From Rhineura floridana (taxonomy: Eukaryota; Chordata; Lepidosauria; Squamata; Rhineuridae): DNA of 64,000 nucleotides. The number at the start of each line of letters is the position of its first letter. The stretch's first letter is position 1. The translations under genes and the position numbers were made by a program. The stretch is taken from NCBI RefSeq assembly GCF_030035675.1, contig NC_084499.1, positions 17,246,239 through 17,310,238 of the forward strand, written 5' to 3'. The notes beneath the pieces were generated by a model. It had not been told where the DNA came from. It did not search any database and saw only the letters and a program-made list of their open reading frames with translations. Below, piece by piece: positions 39,069 through 53,555 of the stretch.

Positions 39069-42000
39069 GTAAGCAAATTCTTTTGTTGTGCATTTTTAAA
39101 AGGCTGTGTGGATCCTCCCCCCCTGCAACTAAGTTTGGCATTGCTTTCACATCCCCTTGTGCATGCCTGACACTAGTGTCACATTCTATGGAGGCAGCTC
39201 TGGGGAAAGGCCATAGCTTCTCCAGTTGGGTATTGAACCTGGGACCTTTGCATGCAAAGCAAATGTTCTACCGCTGAGCTAAGGCCCTTCCTCAATGTAA
39301 ATTTGCCTTCCTTTGCTTAAAAAGGTAAAGGTGTCCCCGCACTTATAGTGCGAGTCGTTTCCGACTCTTAGGGTGATGTCTCGCGACGTTTACTAGGCAG
39401 ACCGTATATATGGGGTGGGATTGCCAGTTCCTTCCCCGGCCTTTCTTTACCCCCCAGCATATGCTGGGTACTCATTTTACCGACCACGGATGGATGGAAG
39501 GCTGAGTGGACCTCGACCCCTTTTACCGGAGATTCGACTTCCTCCTTCCGTTGGAATCAAACTCCGGCTGTGAGCAGAGCTTTGGCTGCGTTACCACCGC
39601 TTACCACTTTGCACCACGGAGGATTCCTTTGCTTAGATTGCCACAAAACCCACAAACCATTCATGCTGACAGCTTGCTGAGGTTTTCCTTGATTGCTTGC
39701 TGAGGTTTTCATGTGCTTTTTCCTTAATTCTGACCTTTCAGTTTTGATGAAGTTTACTACGGCCAGTTCCTCTCTCTGTATATGAAGCGGATCTTTTTTG
39801 TCGATGACAGCGGTCCACCCTTTGGACACTTGCTTCTGGCTTTCGGAGGTAGGGATGAATCACGCTGAACTCATCACAGGTTGCAGATTTAAAAGCTGCC
39901 GAATGGAAGATTCAGGACAGACAAAAGGGGAGGTACTTCACACAGTGCATAGTTCAACTGTGGAATTGGCTCCCCTGAGATGCAGCGATGGCCACCAATT
40001 TAAAAGGCTTTAAAAGGGGGTTAGAGAAACTCATGGAGAATAAAGCTATCCATGGCTGCTAGCGACAATGATATACTATTGGAGAAAGTATGCCCTGAAC
40101 GCCAGTTGCTTCAAATTGCAAGTGCAAAGAGTGTGTATATATATATAGATAGATAGATAGATATAGATAATATGTTAAAATGCGCTAATCTGCATTTGTG
40201 TGTTGCACTGATCTGCTTGATTCTAAAATAGTCTGTGCTCTGTTCAGTTGTCACTTTACTCAATTTGATGCCAAACACCTAATGACTTATGTAAGCTCTT
40301 TAACAGTGCCCTCTTAGGCAAGTTTAGTCAAAAGTATGTCCTGCAGCATCTAGTGGGGTTTGTTCCCTCGTATAACCTAGAAGGGAGTAGAAAAAGAGGA
40401 AGGCCAAACAACAGATGGATTGATTCCATCAAGGAAGCCACAGACCTGAACTTACAAGATCTGAACAGGATAGTTAACGACAGATGCTCTTGGAGGTCGC
40501 TGATTCATAGGGTCGCCGTAAGTCATAATAGACTTGAAGGCACATAACAACAACAAATAAGCTAATGGTGGCTGGTGCCTATTGGGAGTGGTAGGGCGGA
40601 AGGCAGGGAGCCCAACAGTAGGGGGAGCCAGAGCCAATCACAGGCAGAGTCAACTAATTCTAGTTTAGTCGCCACCCTCCTCCTCCTCCTCCCTGCTGAG
40701 TTTTAGAAGGGGCAACACTGAGAATGAGGAGCAGGAGGGAACTGACAGGCAGATCCACCCCTTGGACTGACTGTGAGTAAGGAGGCAGGCAGGTCGGGGC
40801 GGGCTGAGGGCAGACTGAATTTGGTGGGGCAGTGTCCCATTCGCCCTCCACTAGCATAAGTATGTTTAAGATTGAAACCGAAGCCTGTTCTTCCGTGTGT
40901 GCCTGTCTAACACCCTGCCTGTCCCCTCTTCCATTCTAGGCTACATAGGTGGATTTGATGGCAATTTCTTGTGGAACAGGATTGGTGCAGGTAAGAGGTG
41001 CTTCTGGTTCATCCTAGCACGTCTGAGCTCGATGGGAATTACTTTTACCGCCTCACGAAGGAAAGCAATCAATGTCTTAAGGCCCTATAGGACTCCTAGC
41101 TGTTTCTGCCTCATTTGGGTTGCAGGCAGACATCCCTACAAAGATGAACAGGTGCAGGTTTTTTTCCAGCCATGGGACAAGCTCTGCTTTCCTCGGGGTC
41201 TCTCAACCTCTTTGTTGAAAGCACAACTGTGCTTTATTGTTTTTAAAGCCTCCCCCCCCCCCGGATTGTTTAAACCAGATGTGGGGAACCTCTGGCCTTC
41301 CAGATGTTGCTGAACTACAACCCCTGTCTACCCCAGCAAGCACGGCCTAGTAGCGATGGGACTTGTAGTTCAGCAGCCTCTGGAGGGCCAAAGGTTCCCC
41401 CACACTTGGTTTAAGCTCTGAAGTCTGCTGTGATAAGAGGACAAAGTGGTTTCCTGATTGACCTCAGGGCCTCCGAATCAGGACTGTGCACAGCCCCACT
41501 CTGAAATTGCAAGGGGGAAAGTGGCTTCCTGATTGACATGTGTGCCAGCTAATCAACGCTCTGCACAGCCTGGCTCTGGGAAGGGGAGGGGTGATCCTGG
41601 TTGAGAATGGAGTAGCCAGTCCATCAGCACTGTAAAAAAATGGTTTCTGCTCTGAACTAGAAGAACAGCTCCCCCCCCCGATTTTGTGAAAAAAGGTCTA
41701 CACCTGTCATATATTTAGCAAGTGTGATTCTAAAGCAGCCTCAACTAGAGATGTGAAGGCCTGGGGGGGGAAAAAGACAAAAAAATTAGTGGGGGGAACC
41801 ATTTTCCCCAGTTTGTCTGGGGAAAAAATGGGGAGAAAACCATTTAAAAATTTTTCTGTTATTTTTCTGGGCCTTTGTATCTCTAGACTCAATGCTGAAA
41901 TTACGTATGCCTGTAGGCACCTTTGAACTGAAGCTGGATGTAGATCTGGCAATGACAGGAATATTTCAGGAAGGGAAGCTCTCCTATTCAGTCATTATTA

Positions 42001-45000
42001 TTACTACTGTCATTGTTATTATTTATTACCTGCCTTTCACCCAAAGGTCTCAGGGCGGGTTACAACAATTTCAAAACACATACTTAAAAATGGTTAAAAA
42101 CGACCTAAGCACCATCACAGAAAATAGGGCGGGTCCTAAAAATATACATCTCAGGTGTCGAAGGCCAGTGTAAAGAGTTGGGCAAGAGACAATGAGTTGT
42201 ATCCAGTGTTAGTCCTACTCACAGTAGGCCTGTTGAAATTGATGGACGTGACTAACTCAGGCCCATTAATTTCAGTGGGTTGTAGCCAACTAAGACGTAC
42301 TCAGAGGAGACCCAGTGAAATTGGAAATGGACTGCCTTCAAGTCGATCCCGACTTATGGCAACCTAGGAATAGGGTGTTCATGGTAAGTGGCATTCAGAG
42401 GTGGTTTTCCATTGCCTCCCTCTGAGGCTGAGAGGCGGTGACTGGCCCAAGGTCACCCAGTGAGCTTCATGGCTGTGTGGGGATTTGAACCTGGGTCTCC
42501 CAGGTCGTAGTCCAGCACTCTAACCACTACACCACACTGGCTCTCAATCATAATCATAATCATAAATTCATCTAAATTCATAATGTCCATCAATTTCAGT
42601 GGGTCTAACTCTGAGTAGAACATACTTGGATACAACCTAAAAACCAAACAGTATAAAGTTGAAACTTTCACCAGAGCCTTCCTCAACCTGGTGCCCTCTA
42701 GATATTTTGGACCGCAAGTCCCATCAACCCTCAACCAACTCGGCCACGCTCCTATCAACCCTAGCATCACATGCCTGTGCTGACTGGGGATGATGGGAAT
42801 TGTTAGTCCAAAACATCTGGAGGGCACCAGCTTGGGGAAGCCTGCTTTTAGCAGGTAGCCACATAGCGCCTGATCATTTCTGACTCGTGCTTGCATCCTG
42901 CCCTGTTTCAGAATATAACTCCAATGTGCCGGTTTGGTCCCTGCGGCTGCTGCCGGCCTTGGCTGGTGCCTTGTGTGTCCCTCTGGCCTACCAAATATTA
43001 GTGGAGCTGCGTTACTCCCACATCGTCGCTCTTGGGGCTGCCCTGCTGTTTCTGTTGGGTAAGGAATCATCTCCTTTTAGCCATACCGAGAGACCGAACA
43101 ACCCGAATCCTCTTGTGGGATGCAAGTGACCATCCCCAGGAAGCAAACACACAGGAACTGAGAAAGCTGCCTTCTACTGAGTCAGACCAGTGCTTTGATT
43201 TCTTTATTTATGCTGTACAGTAGGGTCCCGCTTTTCGGCGGCCTGCTTTTCAGTGTTCCGCTAATACAGCGGCACCAGTGGGGCGATCAGCTGGAGCACG
43301 GGGAGCTCGCACGCTACGATCGCTGTCAGGCCAGTATTGTAGCTGATCGCAGGCTACAGCTGATCGCTGTCAGATGGAGCGCTGCGGCTGGAATACAGTA
43401 GGGCCCCACTTTCTGGCGGTTTTTGCTTTTTGGTGAGGGCCTGGAACGTAACCTGCCGTATGAGTGTGGCCCTACTGTAATTGTAAACATGCATCGGGAT
43501 AGGCTGCAAAGGTCTAACCCTGGGGTTCCCAAACTGTGGTCTGTGGACCACTCGTGTGGTCCGGTTCATACAGGTGGTCCATAGCATGTCCACATCCAAG
43601 CGTATTGATCTTTAATTGTATTTTTATTTCTTTTATTTGGGTGGTATTCACATTGTAATACAATAAAATGCAATGTAAGAAATAAAACTAGTGATAGAAA
43701 TTCGATTAAAAGTCACACAGTGTCTGTCATGGTGCATTGCAATTGCTACAGCAGGCAGAAAAATCATTAAGAGGTCTGCCAAGAACCTCAGCAACTCTCA
43801 AGTGGTCCGTGGGGAAAAAAGTTTGGGAACCCCTGATCTAAATAATGCTGGGGTGGCCAACATGGTGCCCTCAGATGTTGTTGGACTCCAACTCCCATCA
43901 GCCCCAGCTAGCATGGTCAGTGGTGTGGAGGGTGATGGGATTTCAGCAACCTCTAAGAGGATCACATTGGCAACCCCTGGTTTAAAGCATAAGGTTCTTG
44001 CAATGCCTTGTTTTCTCAGATTTAGACACTATTTGATTTAATTTTCACCCTTGGCTGAATACAGATCAAAATATAACATTTATTCAAAATAACATGCTGT
44101 CTCTCACCTCCTCATTTCTTAACAGAGAACGCCCTGATCACTCAGTCTAGATTGATGCTGTTGGAGTCCATTTTAATCTTTTTCATCCTATTGGCCGTTT
44201 TATCTTATCTGAAGTTCTACAACTCGCAGAAACAAAGGTAAAAGGGTTATGTCACAGTCCTTGGAATAAACACGTAGGGTTGTACCTCATGCTAGTCCTT
44301 CACAGAGTAGACCTGTTGAAATTAATAGTCGTGGCTAAAGTAGGTCCGTTAATTTCCATGGGTCTACTCTGAGTAGAACTTGGCTGGATTCAGACTGACA
44401 TTTTTATGATAATTTGTTTAAATTACGTTAAAACAGCACAACAATTAAAACAAGAGGTTCTAGTCAGGAGATCAAGGGAATGCTTGTCTAAACAAGGGTG
44501 TTTAGTTAGTTAACTAAACTTAATTAAGTTAAGCGTGATGGTTTTCACTGCTTGGCCATTTCTATTTATATATTATTTCACTTTTTTTTATCAAGCCCCT
44601 TTTCTGCAAGATGGTGGCTCTGGCTCTTGCTAACGGGTTTTTGTTGTTCCTGTGCAGTTGGGCAAGTATTAATTTTCTCCTGCCTATCCCTCTCTCATAA
44701 TTCTCTCCTGGGCCGCTTTCGGTGGGGCTCTCCATCTTGATTGTACTTTTCCTGACTCATAAGAATCTTTGATTTTCCTATTTTAGAGATTTATGTGCCA
44801 AACGTCATGCACATGTTTATAAAGCAGTTTACGTGATGGGAAATTTTACAATCTTATAAAAGTGATAAAAACAGTAAAAAATCACTAGAAGATCATATCG
44901 GCTGCCCAAAAGGGGGAAAAAATCCCTCTGGAGAAAAATGCTAAGAGCCCTGACTTAAAAGGGAGATTTTATAGAGCATCTGGAAGTCAAATAACAAAGA

Positions 45001-48000
45001 GTTACATGGAAAAACTGCACTGAGCCTTGGGTTCTCTTCTCATCTGGGACCACCACAAGGAGGAGATTGGAAGCTTCCGTTTACATTTTAGAATAACCAC
45101 AGTTTACCATTGCATCTGAACCCTAAACTGTGACTCAGCTTAATTATGCTTAATGAAAATAACCCAGCTACGATTTGATGTTGGCCTGCTTCCACTAACC
45201 ATAGTTAAGATTAACCGAGGTTTGCCTGGTTTTGGATTTCGGTTAGTTTAAAACAGAAGCAGAATTCCAAACTACTCCTTGTGGCAGGTGTGTGTGTGTG
45301 TAGGGTTGCACACAAGCCTTACGCTTGCTGTGGCTCTTCCTCATAGCTTTAAACTATGGCTTAGTGTTATGTGGAAACACAGCCAATTCTTCTTTTCCAT
45401 AAAGTTGTTCCACAGCCTGAAGTGCAGTTAGTTGTAAGGGCCTTATTCTAGCTGTTTGTGGTGAAGAGGCAGGTAACTGAAGCAGGCGTCCTGGTGTGTC
45501 CCCTGGGGCACTAAACTGGCATCAACCCAAGTGCTGTGGTTTAATTGGTCTGAACATGGCAACCTGGAAACTAAAACACATTTCCCTTGAAGGAAACACC
45601 ATGTTCTGGCACCATTTCTTTCAAGGGAGTTATGCAGGAGAATAGCCTCCTAGATTTTGCTCTTAGTTCGTCGGTAACCTTCTGAGTTCAGCTACACCTT
45701 GCTTGGAAACATTTTACACCTCTGATATAATTTACATTTCAGAAGGTTGGTTTTAGCGCTATTTAGTTATGACCTGCTGCCTTCACAGGGTGAAATATAT
45801 GGGCCTCTTCACCTACATCCTGCTCTTGACCATTGCAGGAATCCACTCCTGGCAACTAATTGGTGACCAGACCTTGCCCAATGTAAGTAGCAGAGTGCCT
45901 GCCTCCCCATGGTGTGTCTGGAAAGGGCGTCCCTTTAGGGGGCAGGTTGGCAGTGGCCTTTTGCTTTTCCACAAATGCTTCTGAGCAGGTGTGGGGAACC
46001 TTTGGCCCTTTGAATGTTGCTGAACTACAATTCCCATCAGCCCCAGCAAGCATGGCCAATGGCTAGGGATGATGGAGGCTGTCGTTCAGCAACAGCTGCA
46101 GGGCCAAAGGTTCCTTGCACCTGCTCTTGAGGGAGCACTATGACAACAGTTCTATGGGATACAGACAGAAATCATGAGCAGTGTTGTACTTTAATTTAAA
46201 ACCACACTTTTGTTAAGGATTTCAGGCCCACTCTGGGCAAAATGAAGTCATGCTGTGGGCTATCTCCATCTCGTGGCTACACAATGTATAGATTAGTCTA
46301 CAGACTAAATGGATTAGTCAGATTCACGGATATCAATAGCTACTAATCATGATGGAACAGCTGGTATAGCATGGTGGGGAGGAGAGTCCAGAGTATGTGA
46401 GTTCAAATCCCCTCTTGTGTCTCCTGAGTGTCAAGGGGCAGCTAAAGATCACCCCCACAGTGAGTGGCTCAGGGGTTACGTGCCCTGCCACCTGTGCAGC
46501 TGTGGGCAAGCTGCATAGTCCCAAGGAGCCCAGTTGCCCCCCAGCTGGCAGTTGCAGACAAGGAAGGGGCTGGCTTGTGCAGCTGTGGCAAGCTGAGCAG
46601 GCCCTAGCCAGCTGGGGAGGACTAGCCTCAGAGGGAGGCAGTGATAAACCCCTCTGAATACTGCTTACCTCATACACGCTATTCGTAGGGTCACCATAAG
46701 TCGGGATCGACTTGGAGGCAGTCCCCAATCATCATGGCTATATATTACCTCCAGAGGTAAGGATGGGAGGCAAAGGCAAAGGGAAGATGCCTCTGAACGC
46801 CAGTTGATGTGGAACACAAGCAGGAAAGGGCAACTGCCTTCCCGCCCTACTTGTGGGCCTCTCGGAGGTGTCTTGATTGGCCGCTGTGGGAAGCAGGATG
46901 CTGAAATTGATAGGCCTTTGGTCTGATCCTCTGGGGCGCTTAACATTCTTGGCAGTTGGCTGTCCTCCTTTCCAGGCGTGGACAGCAAACCTTTTGGTCT
47001 CCTTCCTCTTTCAGATTTCTCTGCTATGCCACTTGCTAGCCAGAGGGCTGGCCTTCGTAATCCTCCCAGCAGCCAGCTACCTCTCATTCTTCTACGTCCA
47101 CTTGGCTTTGCTCTACCGCTCTGGGCCGCACGACCAGATCATGAGCAGCGCTTTCCAAGCAAGTTTGGAGGTGAGGCTTGCCTGAGGGATTTCGCCTTGT
47201 TAAAAAAAATGTTTTGTGTGTACAAGCTTCTGTCACAATTGCCTGTTGCACTGGAAAATCAACTTATGTGAGCGCTTAGGAGTCCTGCTGCTTTCTGGGT
47301 CCTGCACTGTCCTTTCCCTACTTTTTTAATATGTTCAGTCTCACACACAAATGATTCAGCTAATGAGTGTACTTATGAAACACATAGAACATAGGAAGCG
47401 GCCTTATTTGTTTTTTAGAAGCTTTCATTGCCTTCTCTTATTGATGTGCTTGGCACCCCGGTTTCCTTCAGGAGAAAGGGCGGGATATAAATGTAATAAA
47501 TAATCATCATTATTATTCTGAGAGTCTTTCCGTGCTATTTGGGATTGAACCTGGGACCTTCTGGCTCTGCCACTGAGCTATGACCCTTCGCCAACGCAGA
47601 GTGTCTTTAAAAATCTAGTTTGGCCCAGATGGGAGACAGGGTTATTTGTATGCTGTACAACTTCAGCTGCCCATATTAGTTTCTAATGCAGTTCAATTGA
47701 TTTGTTGTAGAGAAGCTTGAGGAATTCGATTTTCCAATACAAACTGCATCTCCCAGACTGCTATGCAGATTGGAACTAATGTTTTCCAGTGGCATTCAAT
47801 GTTCCAATTTAGCCCTAAGCTCAAAAGCTGTATCAAAATGCATTTAGAAATACGTGTTTTGAGCAAACAATTTCTATTTTTTTTTAAAAAATCTGTACTT
47901 TGAGGGGTTTAGAAATGTGCACTTTGAGAAAAAATATACATTTAAATAGATTTCTTTATGTGCAGATTTAAAAAAAGAAAAGAAAAGAAACGCAGCTCAA

Positions 48001-51000
48001 TGTGGAAACAGGATGGGATGTATTTAGGAGTGAACACATGTGGAAGTGATGCAGTCCAGAAACAGCCCATCTCTAATTTGCTTTAGTACATGGAGCATTA
48101 AGCAAGCTGTGCGACTGATAAGGTTTTATGTTTCTAGAGCAGGTGGTTCCCCAACTTTTTTTCCATCATGAACCACATGGAAGTTGCTTATGGTCTGAGT
48201 GGACCTCTTCATGATTTTTCTGCCTCTTGAGGCAATTATTATGTGAGCTGCTGTACAATTTTTAATTGTTATTTTAATTCCTTCTTTTATTTGTTATATT
48301 GAATGTTATTGTATTATGGTTTGCATTCCATAGGATTAAAATGGTAATACAGTAAAATGCAGCATAAGAAATACAACAAAGCAATGAAAATGCAATTAAA
48401 AATCAAAATGAATATTTAATGCGAGCGTGCTGTGGACCACCCGAATGAAGCTTGGTCCATGGACCACAGTTTGGGAACCCCTGCACAGTTTGGCTCTTTC
48501 AGCAAATGGGCAGAGCTGATGCAATGACTTAAGAGCGCAAGCCAAGGGTGGGGAATCTTTTTCAACCCAAGGGCCGCTTTCCCTTCTGAGAAACCTTCCA
48601 AGGGCCACATGACAACGTTAGCCCAGAGTCAAAAGTGGGCAGAGGAACTACTGTGAATTGTAACTTTGTAGAGTAGGCAAGTTTCTGCGCACTCTCACAC
48701 ACCCCTCTCTGCCCTTATCCAAGCGAGAGGCGTGATCAGAGGTGAAAGATACATTCCAACCGGGCAAAAACACTCAGGCGGTGGAGCCTATCTAATGAGA
48801 GGGTGTGGCCTGGGGAGAGTTCCAAGGGCCAGACAGAGAGGGCTGGAGGGCCACATTCAGCTGCTGGGCCTGAGGTTCCTCGTCTGTCGTGTAAACAGTG
48901 AGCCAAGAAGTCCCAGACTAAAATCTCAGTGCAGTGCTTAAGTTAAGAGGGCACTTCTTCATCTCTTGAGGCCATTTTGATTCTGGTGCATACTTGGGAA
49001 TAACCAAGCAAGCATTAACCTTGGCCTTCCTTTCTGTTCGCCACCTTTTGCCTTCCTGTGTTGCGGCTCTTTCTAGGGCGGGCTTGCTCGGATCACTCAG
49101 GGCCAGCCTCTGGAGGTGGCGTATGGCTCCCAGATCACCTTGCGCAACACCATGGGCAAACCCATGCCTTGCTGGCTGCATTCTCACAAGAACACTTACC
49201 CCATCAGGTGAGAGAGGCACTCTTTTGCCCTGAGCCAGAGTGACAGAGAGGGCCTTGCGCCTGACTTCAGTGCCTCATAACTGGTTTTTAATATCTGGGG
49301 CAAAACCTTCATGAGATGTTCACTTCAGGAAACGGGATGAGTTTCCAAAACAGCTTCTGGGTTGATCACTCCGTAGGCATGAGCATTGCAATCCTGAAAC
49401 TAGGTTCTTTTTCACTGCGTAAAGCCGGGCTCCAGACATCCCCAGGCGACAGCTCCCATTGTCCCTGAGCATCGCTCATGCTGGCTGGGAGGCTGATGGG
49501 AATTAGAGTCCTGCAGCCTCTGGAGGGCACCAGGTTAGACTACAACTCCCATTATCCCTGCCTGTTGGCCGTGCTGGCTGGGGCTGTCGGGAGCTGAAGT
49601 CCATCACCATCTTGGAAGGGCCGTAGAAGTTCCCCACCCCGAACAGAACAGCTTCCATGTCTGCTGGGGGGACCTGCGGCCTTCCAGATGTTGCTGGACT
49701 GCCACTCCTGTCATCCCTGACCATGCCAGCTGGGGGCTGACGGGAGGTAGAGCCCACCCAGTGACAGCACCCAAGTCCTGCATTGTCGCCTGGCTGACTC
49801 GATGCTTCAGGAGCACCCTGTTCCTTTAAGTGCCTTCCTCTTCTTTCCCCGTAGGTATGAAAATGGCCGCGGGAGCTCCCACCAGCAGCAGGTGACGTGC
49901 TACCCTTTCAAGGACGTGAATAACTGGTGGATTGTGAAGGATCCTGGGAGGTGAGTCTGGATGCTTCTTTACAGAAAAGCAGGTGGGGAGCCTTCTTTCT
50001 CTTCTGGGCAACCTCCCTAAACGATGCAAAATCGCAAAGTAGGAACATAGGAAGTTGCCTTGTGCTGAGTCAGACATCCAGTCCATCTAGCTCAGTGCTG
50101 TCTACACTGACTGGCAGTGGCTTTCCAGGAATTTCAGGCAGGGAGTCTCTCCCAGCCCTACCTGGAGATGCCGCAGGGGTTTGAACATGGGAAGGCAGGT
50201 GCCTGGCCACAGAGCTACGGCCCTTCCTTTGAAATAATACAAGTTTCCAGTCCTCATGGTTCTAAAGGAAAGGGGTCGTTTCAATTAGAAGCTGCCTTAT
50301 ATGAAGTCAGGGCCTTGGTCCACCTAGCTCAGTATTGCCTGCACTGACTGGCAGCAGCTCTCCAGGATTTCAGGCAGGGATTCTCTCCAGCCCTACCTGG
50401 AGATGCTGCTGGGGATTGAAGCTGGGGCCTTCTGCATGCAAGGCTGCTGCTCTGTCGCAGGACTACAATGGCCCTTTCCAAAAAAAGAGATCTTACATCT
50501 GCAACCTGTATACATTTTTATCAGACGTAGCACTTCTTGGTACATGATTTGTTTTTATTCAGGTTTGTTTTGTTAAGCACAGAGATTTCCCACCCACCCC
50601 AGATGTAGGTATATTACGCGGGTGGGCTGGGCGTTGCCAGAGCCTCATGGCCCCGTTGCTCCTGATGTTTGTAAAGCCAGCAGTCCCACCGACCTTCCTC
50701 TGGATGACCAGCTCCTTCTAGCTCAGGGGTTCCCAAACTGTGGTCCACGACCTTCATTCAGGTGGTCTGTGGCACGACCACATTAAACTTTCGTAGTGAG
50801 TTGTAATGGCATTTTGATTGCTGCTTACATTTCTTACGCTCGCGTGGAATTCAGTAATTGTAATGCAGTAAAATGCAATCTGAGAAATAAAAGGAGCAAC
50901 CAAAATAGAATTAAAACTCATATGGCGTGTAAGACGCCGCATCACAATGGCTGCGACAGGCAGGAGAAATCATTAAGTCGTCCGCCGAGACCCTCGGCAA

Positions 51001-53476
51001 TTTTCACGTCGTCCATGGGGGGAAAGGAAGCCCGGGTGCCACTATTCTTGACTGCTTTTATTATTTTATTTTTCATTGTATGTCCCGCCTTTTGTTCCAT
51101 TGGAACCCAGGGGGGAAAACGCAGACAAGAGAAAAACAATACAATTAAAAATAAATAAAAATCTGTATAAAAACATGTAAAACATGTAAAACAATCACCA
51201 CCAAGAAGGCCCTGTTGTGGTTCAGCACCAACTGGGCAGAACCCGGAGGCGGTATCACTGACAGGGCCTCCACTGCCAATTGTAGGGGCTGAGATGGTTG
51301 ATTTTGGGGGAAAGGTGCTCTTTTTGGTACTTGGGTCCCAAGCTGACCTCAACACTGTTTGACTCTCTCTAACCTATTTCTTCCAATTCTTCAGCCTAGC
51401 GTGTTTTGTTTTTGTTTTGAACGTTACATTTATCTCTCTTTCATAACTTATCTCACGTACATACCTCCCTCCCCACTGAGGGGCATCTGGCAACCTCACT
51501 GTACACCTTTAGGCAAATGCTGAAGACGCTCCTCTTCACCCTGGACTTTGACACCTGACATGTTTATGTTTAGGACCCACTGTGCTTTTTGTGATGTGGT
51601 TTTCGGTTGTTTTTAATGATGTATTTTAAAACTGTCATGACCCACCCTGGGACCTTTGGGTGAAGAATAAGCAATAAATCCAAATTCTTCTTCTTCTTGT
51701 TGTTGTTGTTGGGACTGGCTTTGTTTTGTTATTTTTAAGGCAAGCAAAACCCTCTCTCTCTCTCTGGATGCTTCTCAAACAGGCAGCAGCTGGTGGTAAG
51801 CAACCCACCTCGCCCCGTGCGCCACGGCAGTATTGTACAGCTACTCCACGGGATCACCACTCGCTACCTCAACACGCAAGTAGACCTTCTTATGCTGTTG
51901 TAGCTGCCTCTAGCTTTCTTCAGATTCTAGCTCAGCTACTTGGCCGTTGTGAGGATGCTGCACTAGACGGGCCATAGGCCTGATCCAGGAGGCCCTTTTT
52001 ATTTCCTTAGCTGAGTGTGGGTAAGAAGGAAGCAATTGCCAGGTTGCATCAGGCCAGCCTAGCTCAGTGCACTGACTTCTGACAGCCAGATGCCTCGGGT
52101 ATGTTGGCGGAAAAGTGCGTATCGTGCTCAGCATCTCTGATTGCTTCACGTGCATTATTTTACTAAGAGCTGTCCCTTGGTGGTTTGTGTGGGGTGGCCG
52201 TGCCCATCGCTGACACTCCCTCGGAAGTTTAGGCAAGAGGGAAATTGGCCTTTGGGCCAAAAAAAGTTCCCCCACCTCTTGACAGCATCTTTCCAAGTTT
52301 CAGACAAGAGTTTTTCACAACCACGTCGTCACAGTGGCCAACTCAATGCCCGTGGGAAGCCCAAAAGCAGGACGAGCCCAGCAGCTTTCTTCCCCATGTG
52401 CGATTCCCAGTATACTGCCTCTGACATTGGAGGGAGAACATGATTATTGTGGGCACGAGCCATTGACATCCTTATCCTCCATTAATTTGTTTAATCCCCT
52501 AAGTCTTGTGGAAGTGGCTTTCATAGTTTAACTACGTAGTCACATGCAGAGACAAGCAGCCCTGCAGGCACCCTGGCCCTAAGCCGTGAAGGGCTTTAAA
52601 GGTCAAAGCCAGCCCCAGAAACCTGCATGGAGCCACCGCACGTTGGCAAAATGCCCAATCACCATTAGTCATTTAGCGGCGGGATTTCCCACTCACTATA
52701 GTTTCCGAACAGCCTTCAAAAGCAGCCCCACACTCAGCGCATGTGGAATGCTAAAATAACCACATGTGGAGGCTTTCAGGAACTTGTGGTGACCCGTTTT
52801 ATCCCTCTGACTTTGCAGGCATGATGTTGCTGCCCCCTTAAGCCCTCACTCGCAGGAGGTGTCCTGCTACATCGATTACAACATATCCATGCCGGCTCAG
52901 AATCTCTGGAGAGTGGTGAGTCGTCGCTGGGATGGAAAGGAGTCCCATTTCTCATTCTCCTTTGGGAGGGGGATGGCCCAGATCTGAGAAAAGCAGGCGC
53001 TCCTAGAATTTGCAGAGTTCTGAGACGCTTGCACGCAACGACTGACCATGTGTGTAATTCAGCATCCTTGTGTGCAAGTGGGGAAGAGCAGGCTCCCTTT
53101 CAAAATCTCCCAGAGCCTGCAGTGAGACGAGGCCACGCTCAGTCACTCACTTCTGGCTACTGCACCATGCCAAGTTCTTCAGTGATTAGGCCCTGTAAGC
53201 ATAGAAACATGTCCTTGAACTGCAATAAGGCTTCTTGCTTGCTGAAATGGAGGGTGAAGAAGTGTGTGTGTGTAACCTTGCATGGCTGGAATACAGCGCA
53301 CTGCTCAAAGATAAGATTTACATTCATTGCTCCGCCCACTTTTGCCTGTGGCTCTGCCCACTATTGGCATGCAGCCCTCAAAAGCTTGCTCATAAGTGAA
53401 TGCAGCCTTTGGGCTGAAAAAGGTTCCCTAGTCCTGATTTATGGGGTGAATTAACATTTGTCAGCTGGAAGGAAAG

Positions 53477-53555
<79 letters not shown>

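Noticed and set aside
42453-43070. 205-residue minus-strand frame
   Set aside because: It runs through a SINE, a hairpin MITE and the antisense of POMT1 exon 5, so it is a composite artefact.
45883-45950. Longer form of POMT1 exon 8 giving about 22 extra residues, as in one human isoform
   Set aside because: The sequence after the GTAAGT donor translates to unrelated residues and there is no matching downstream donor.
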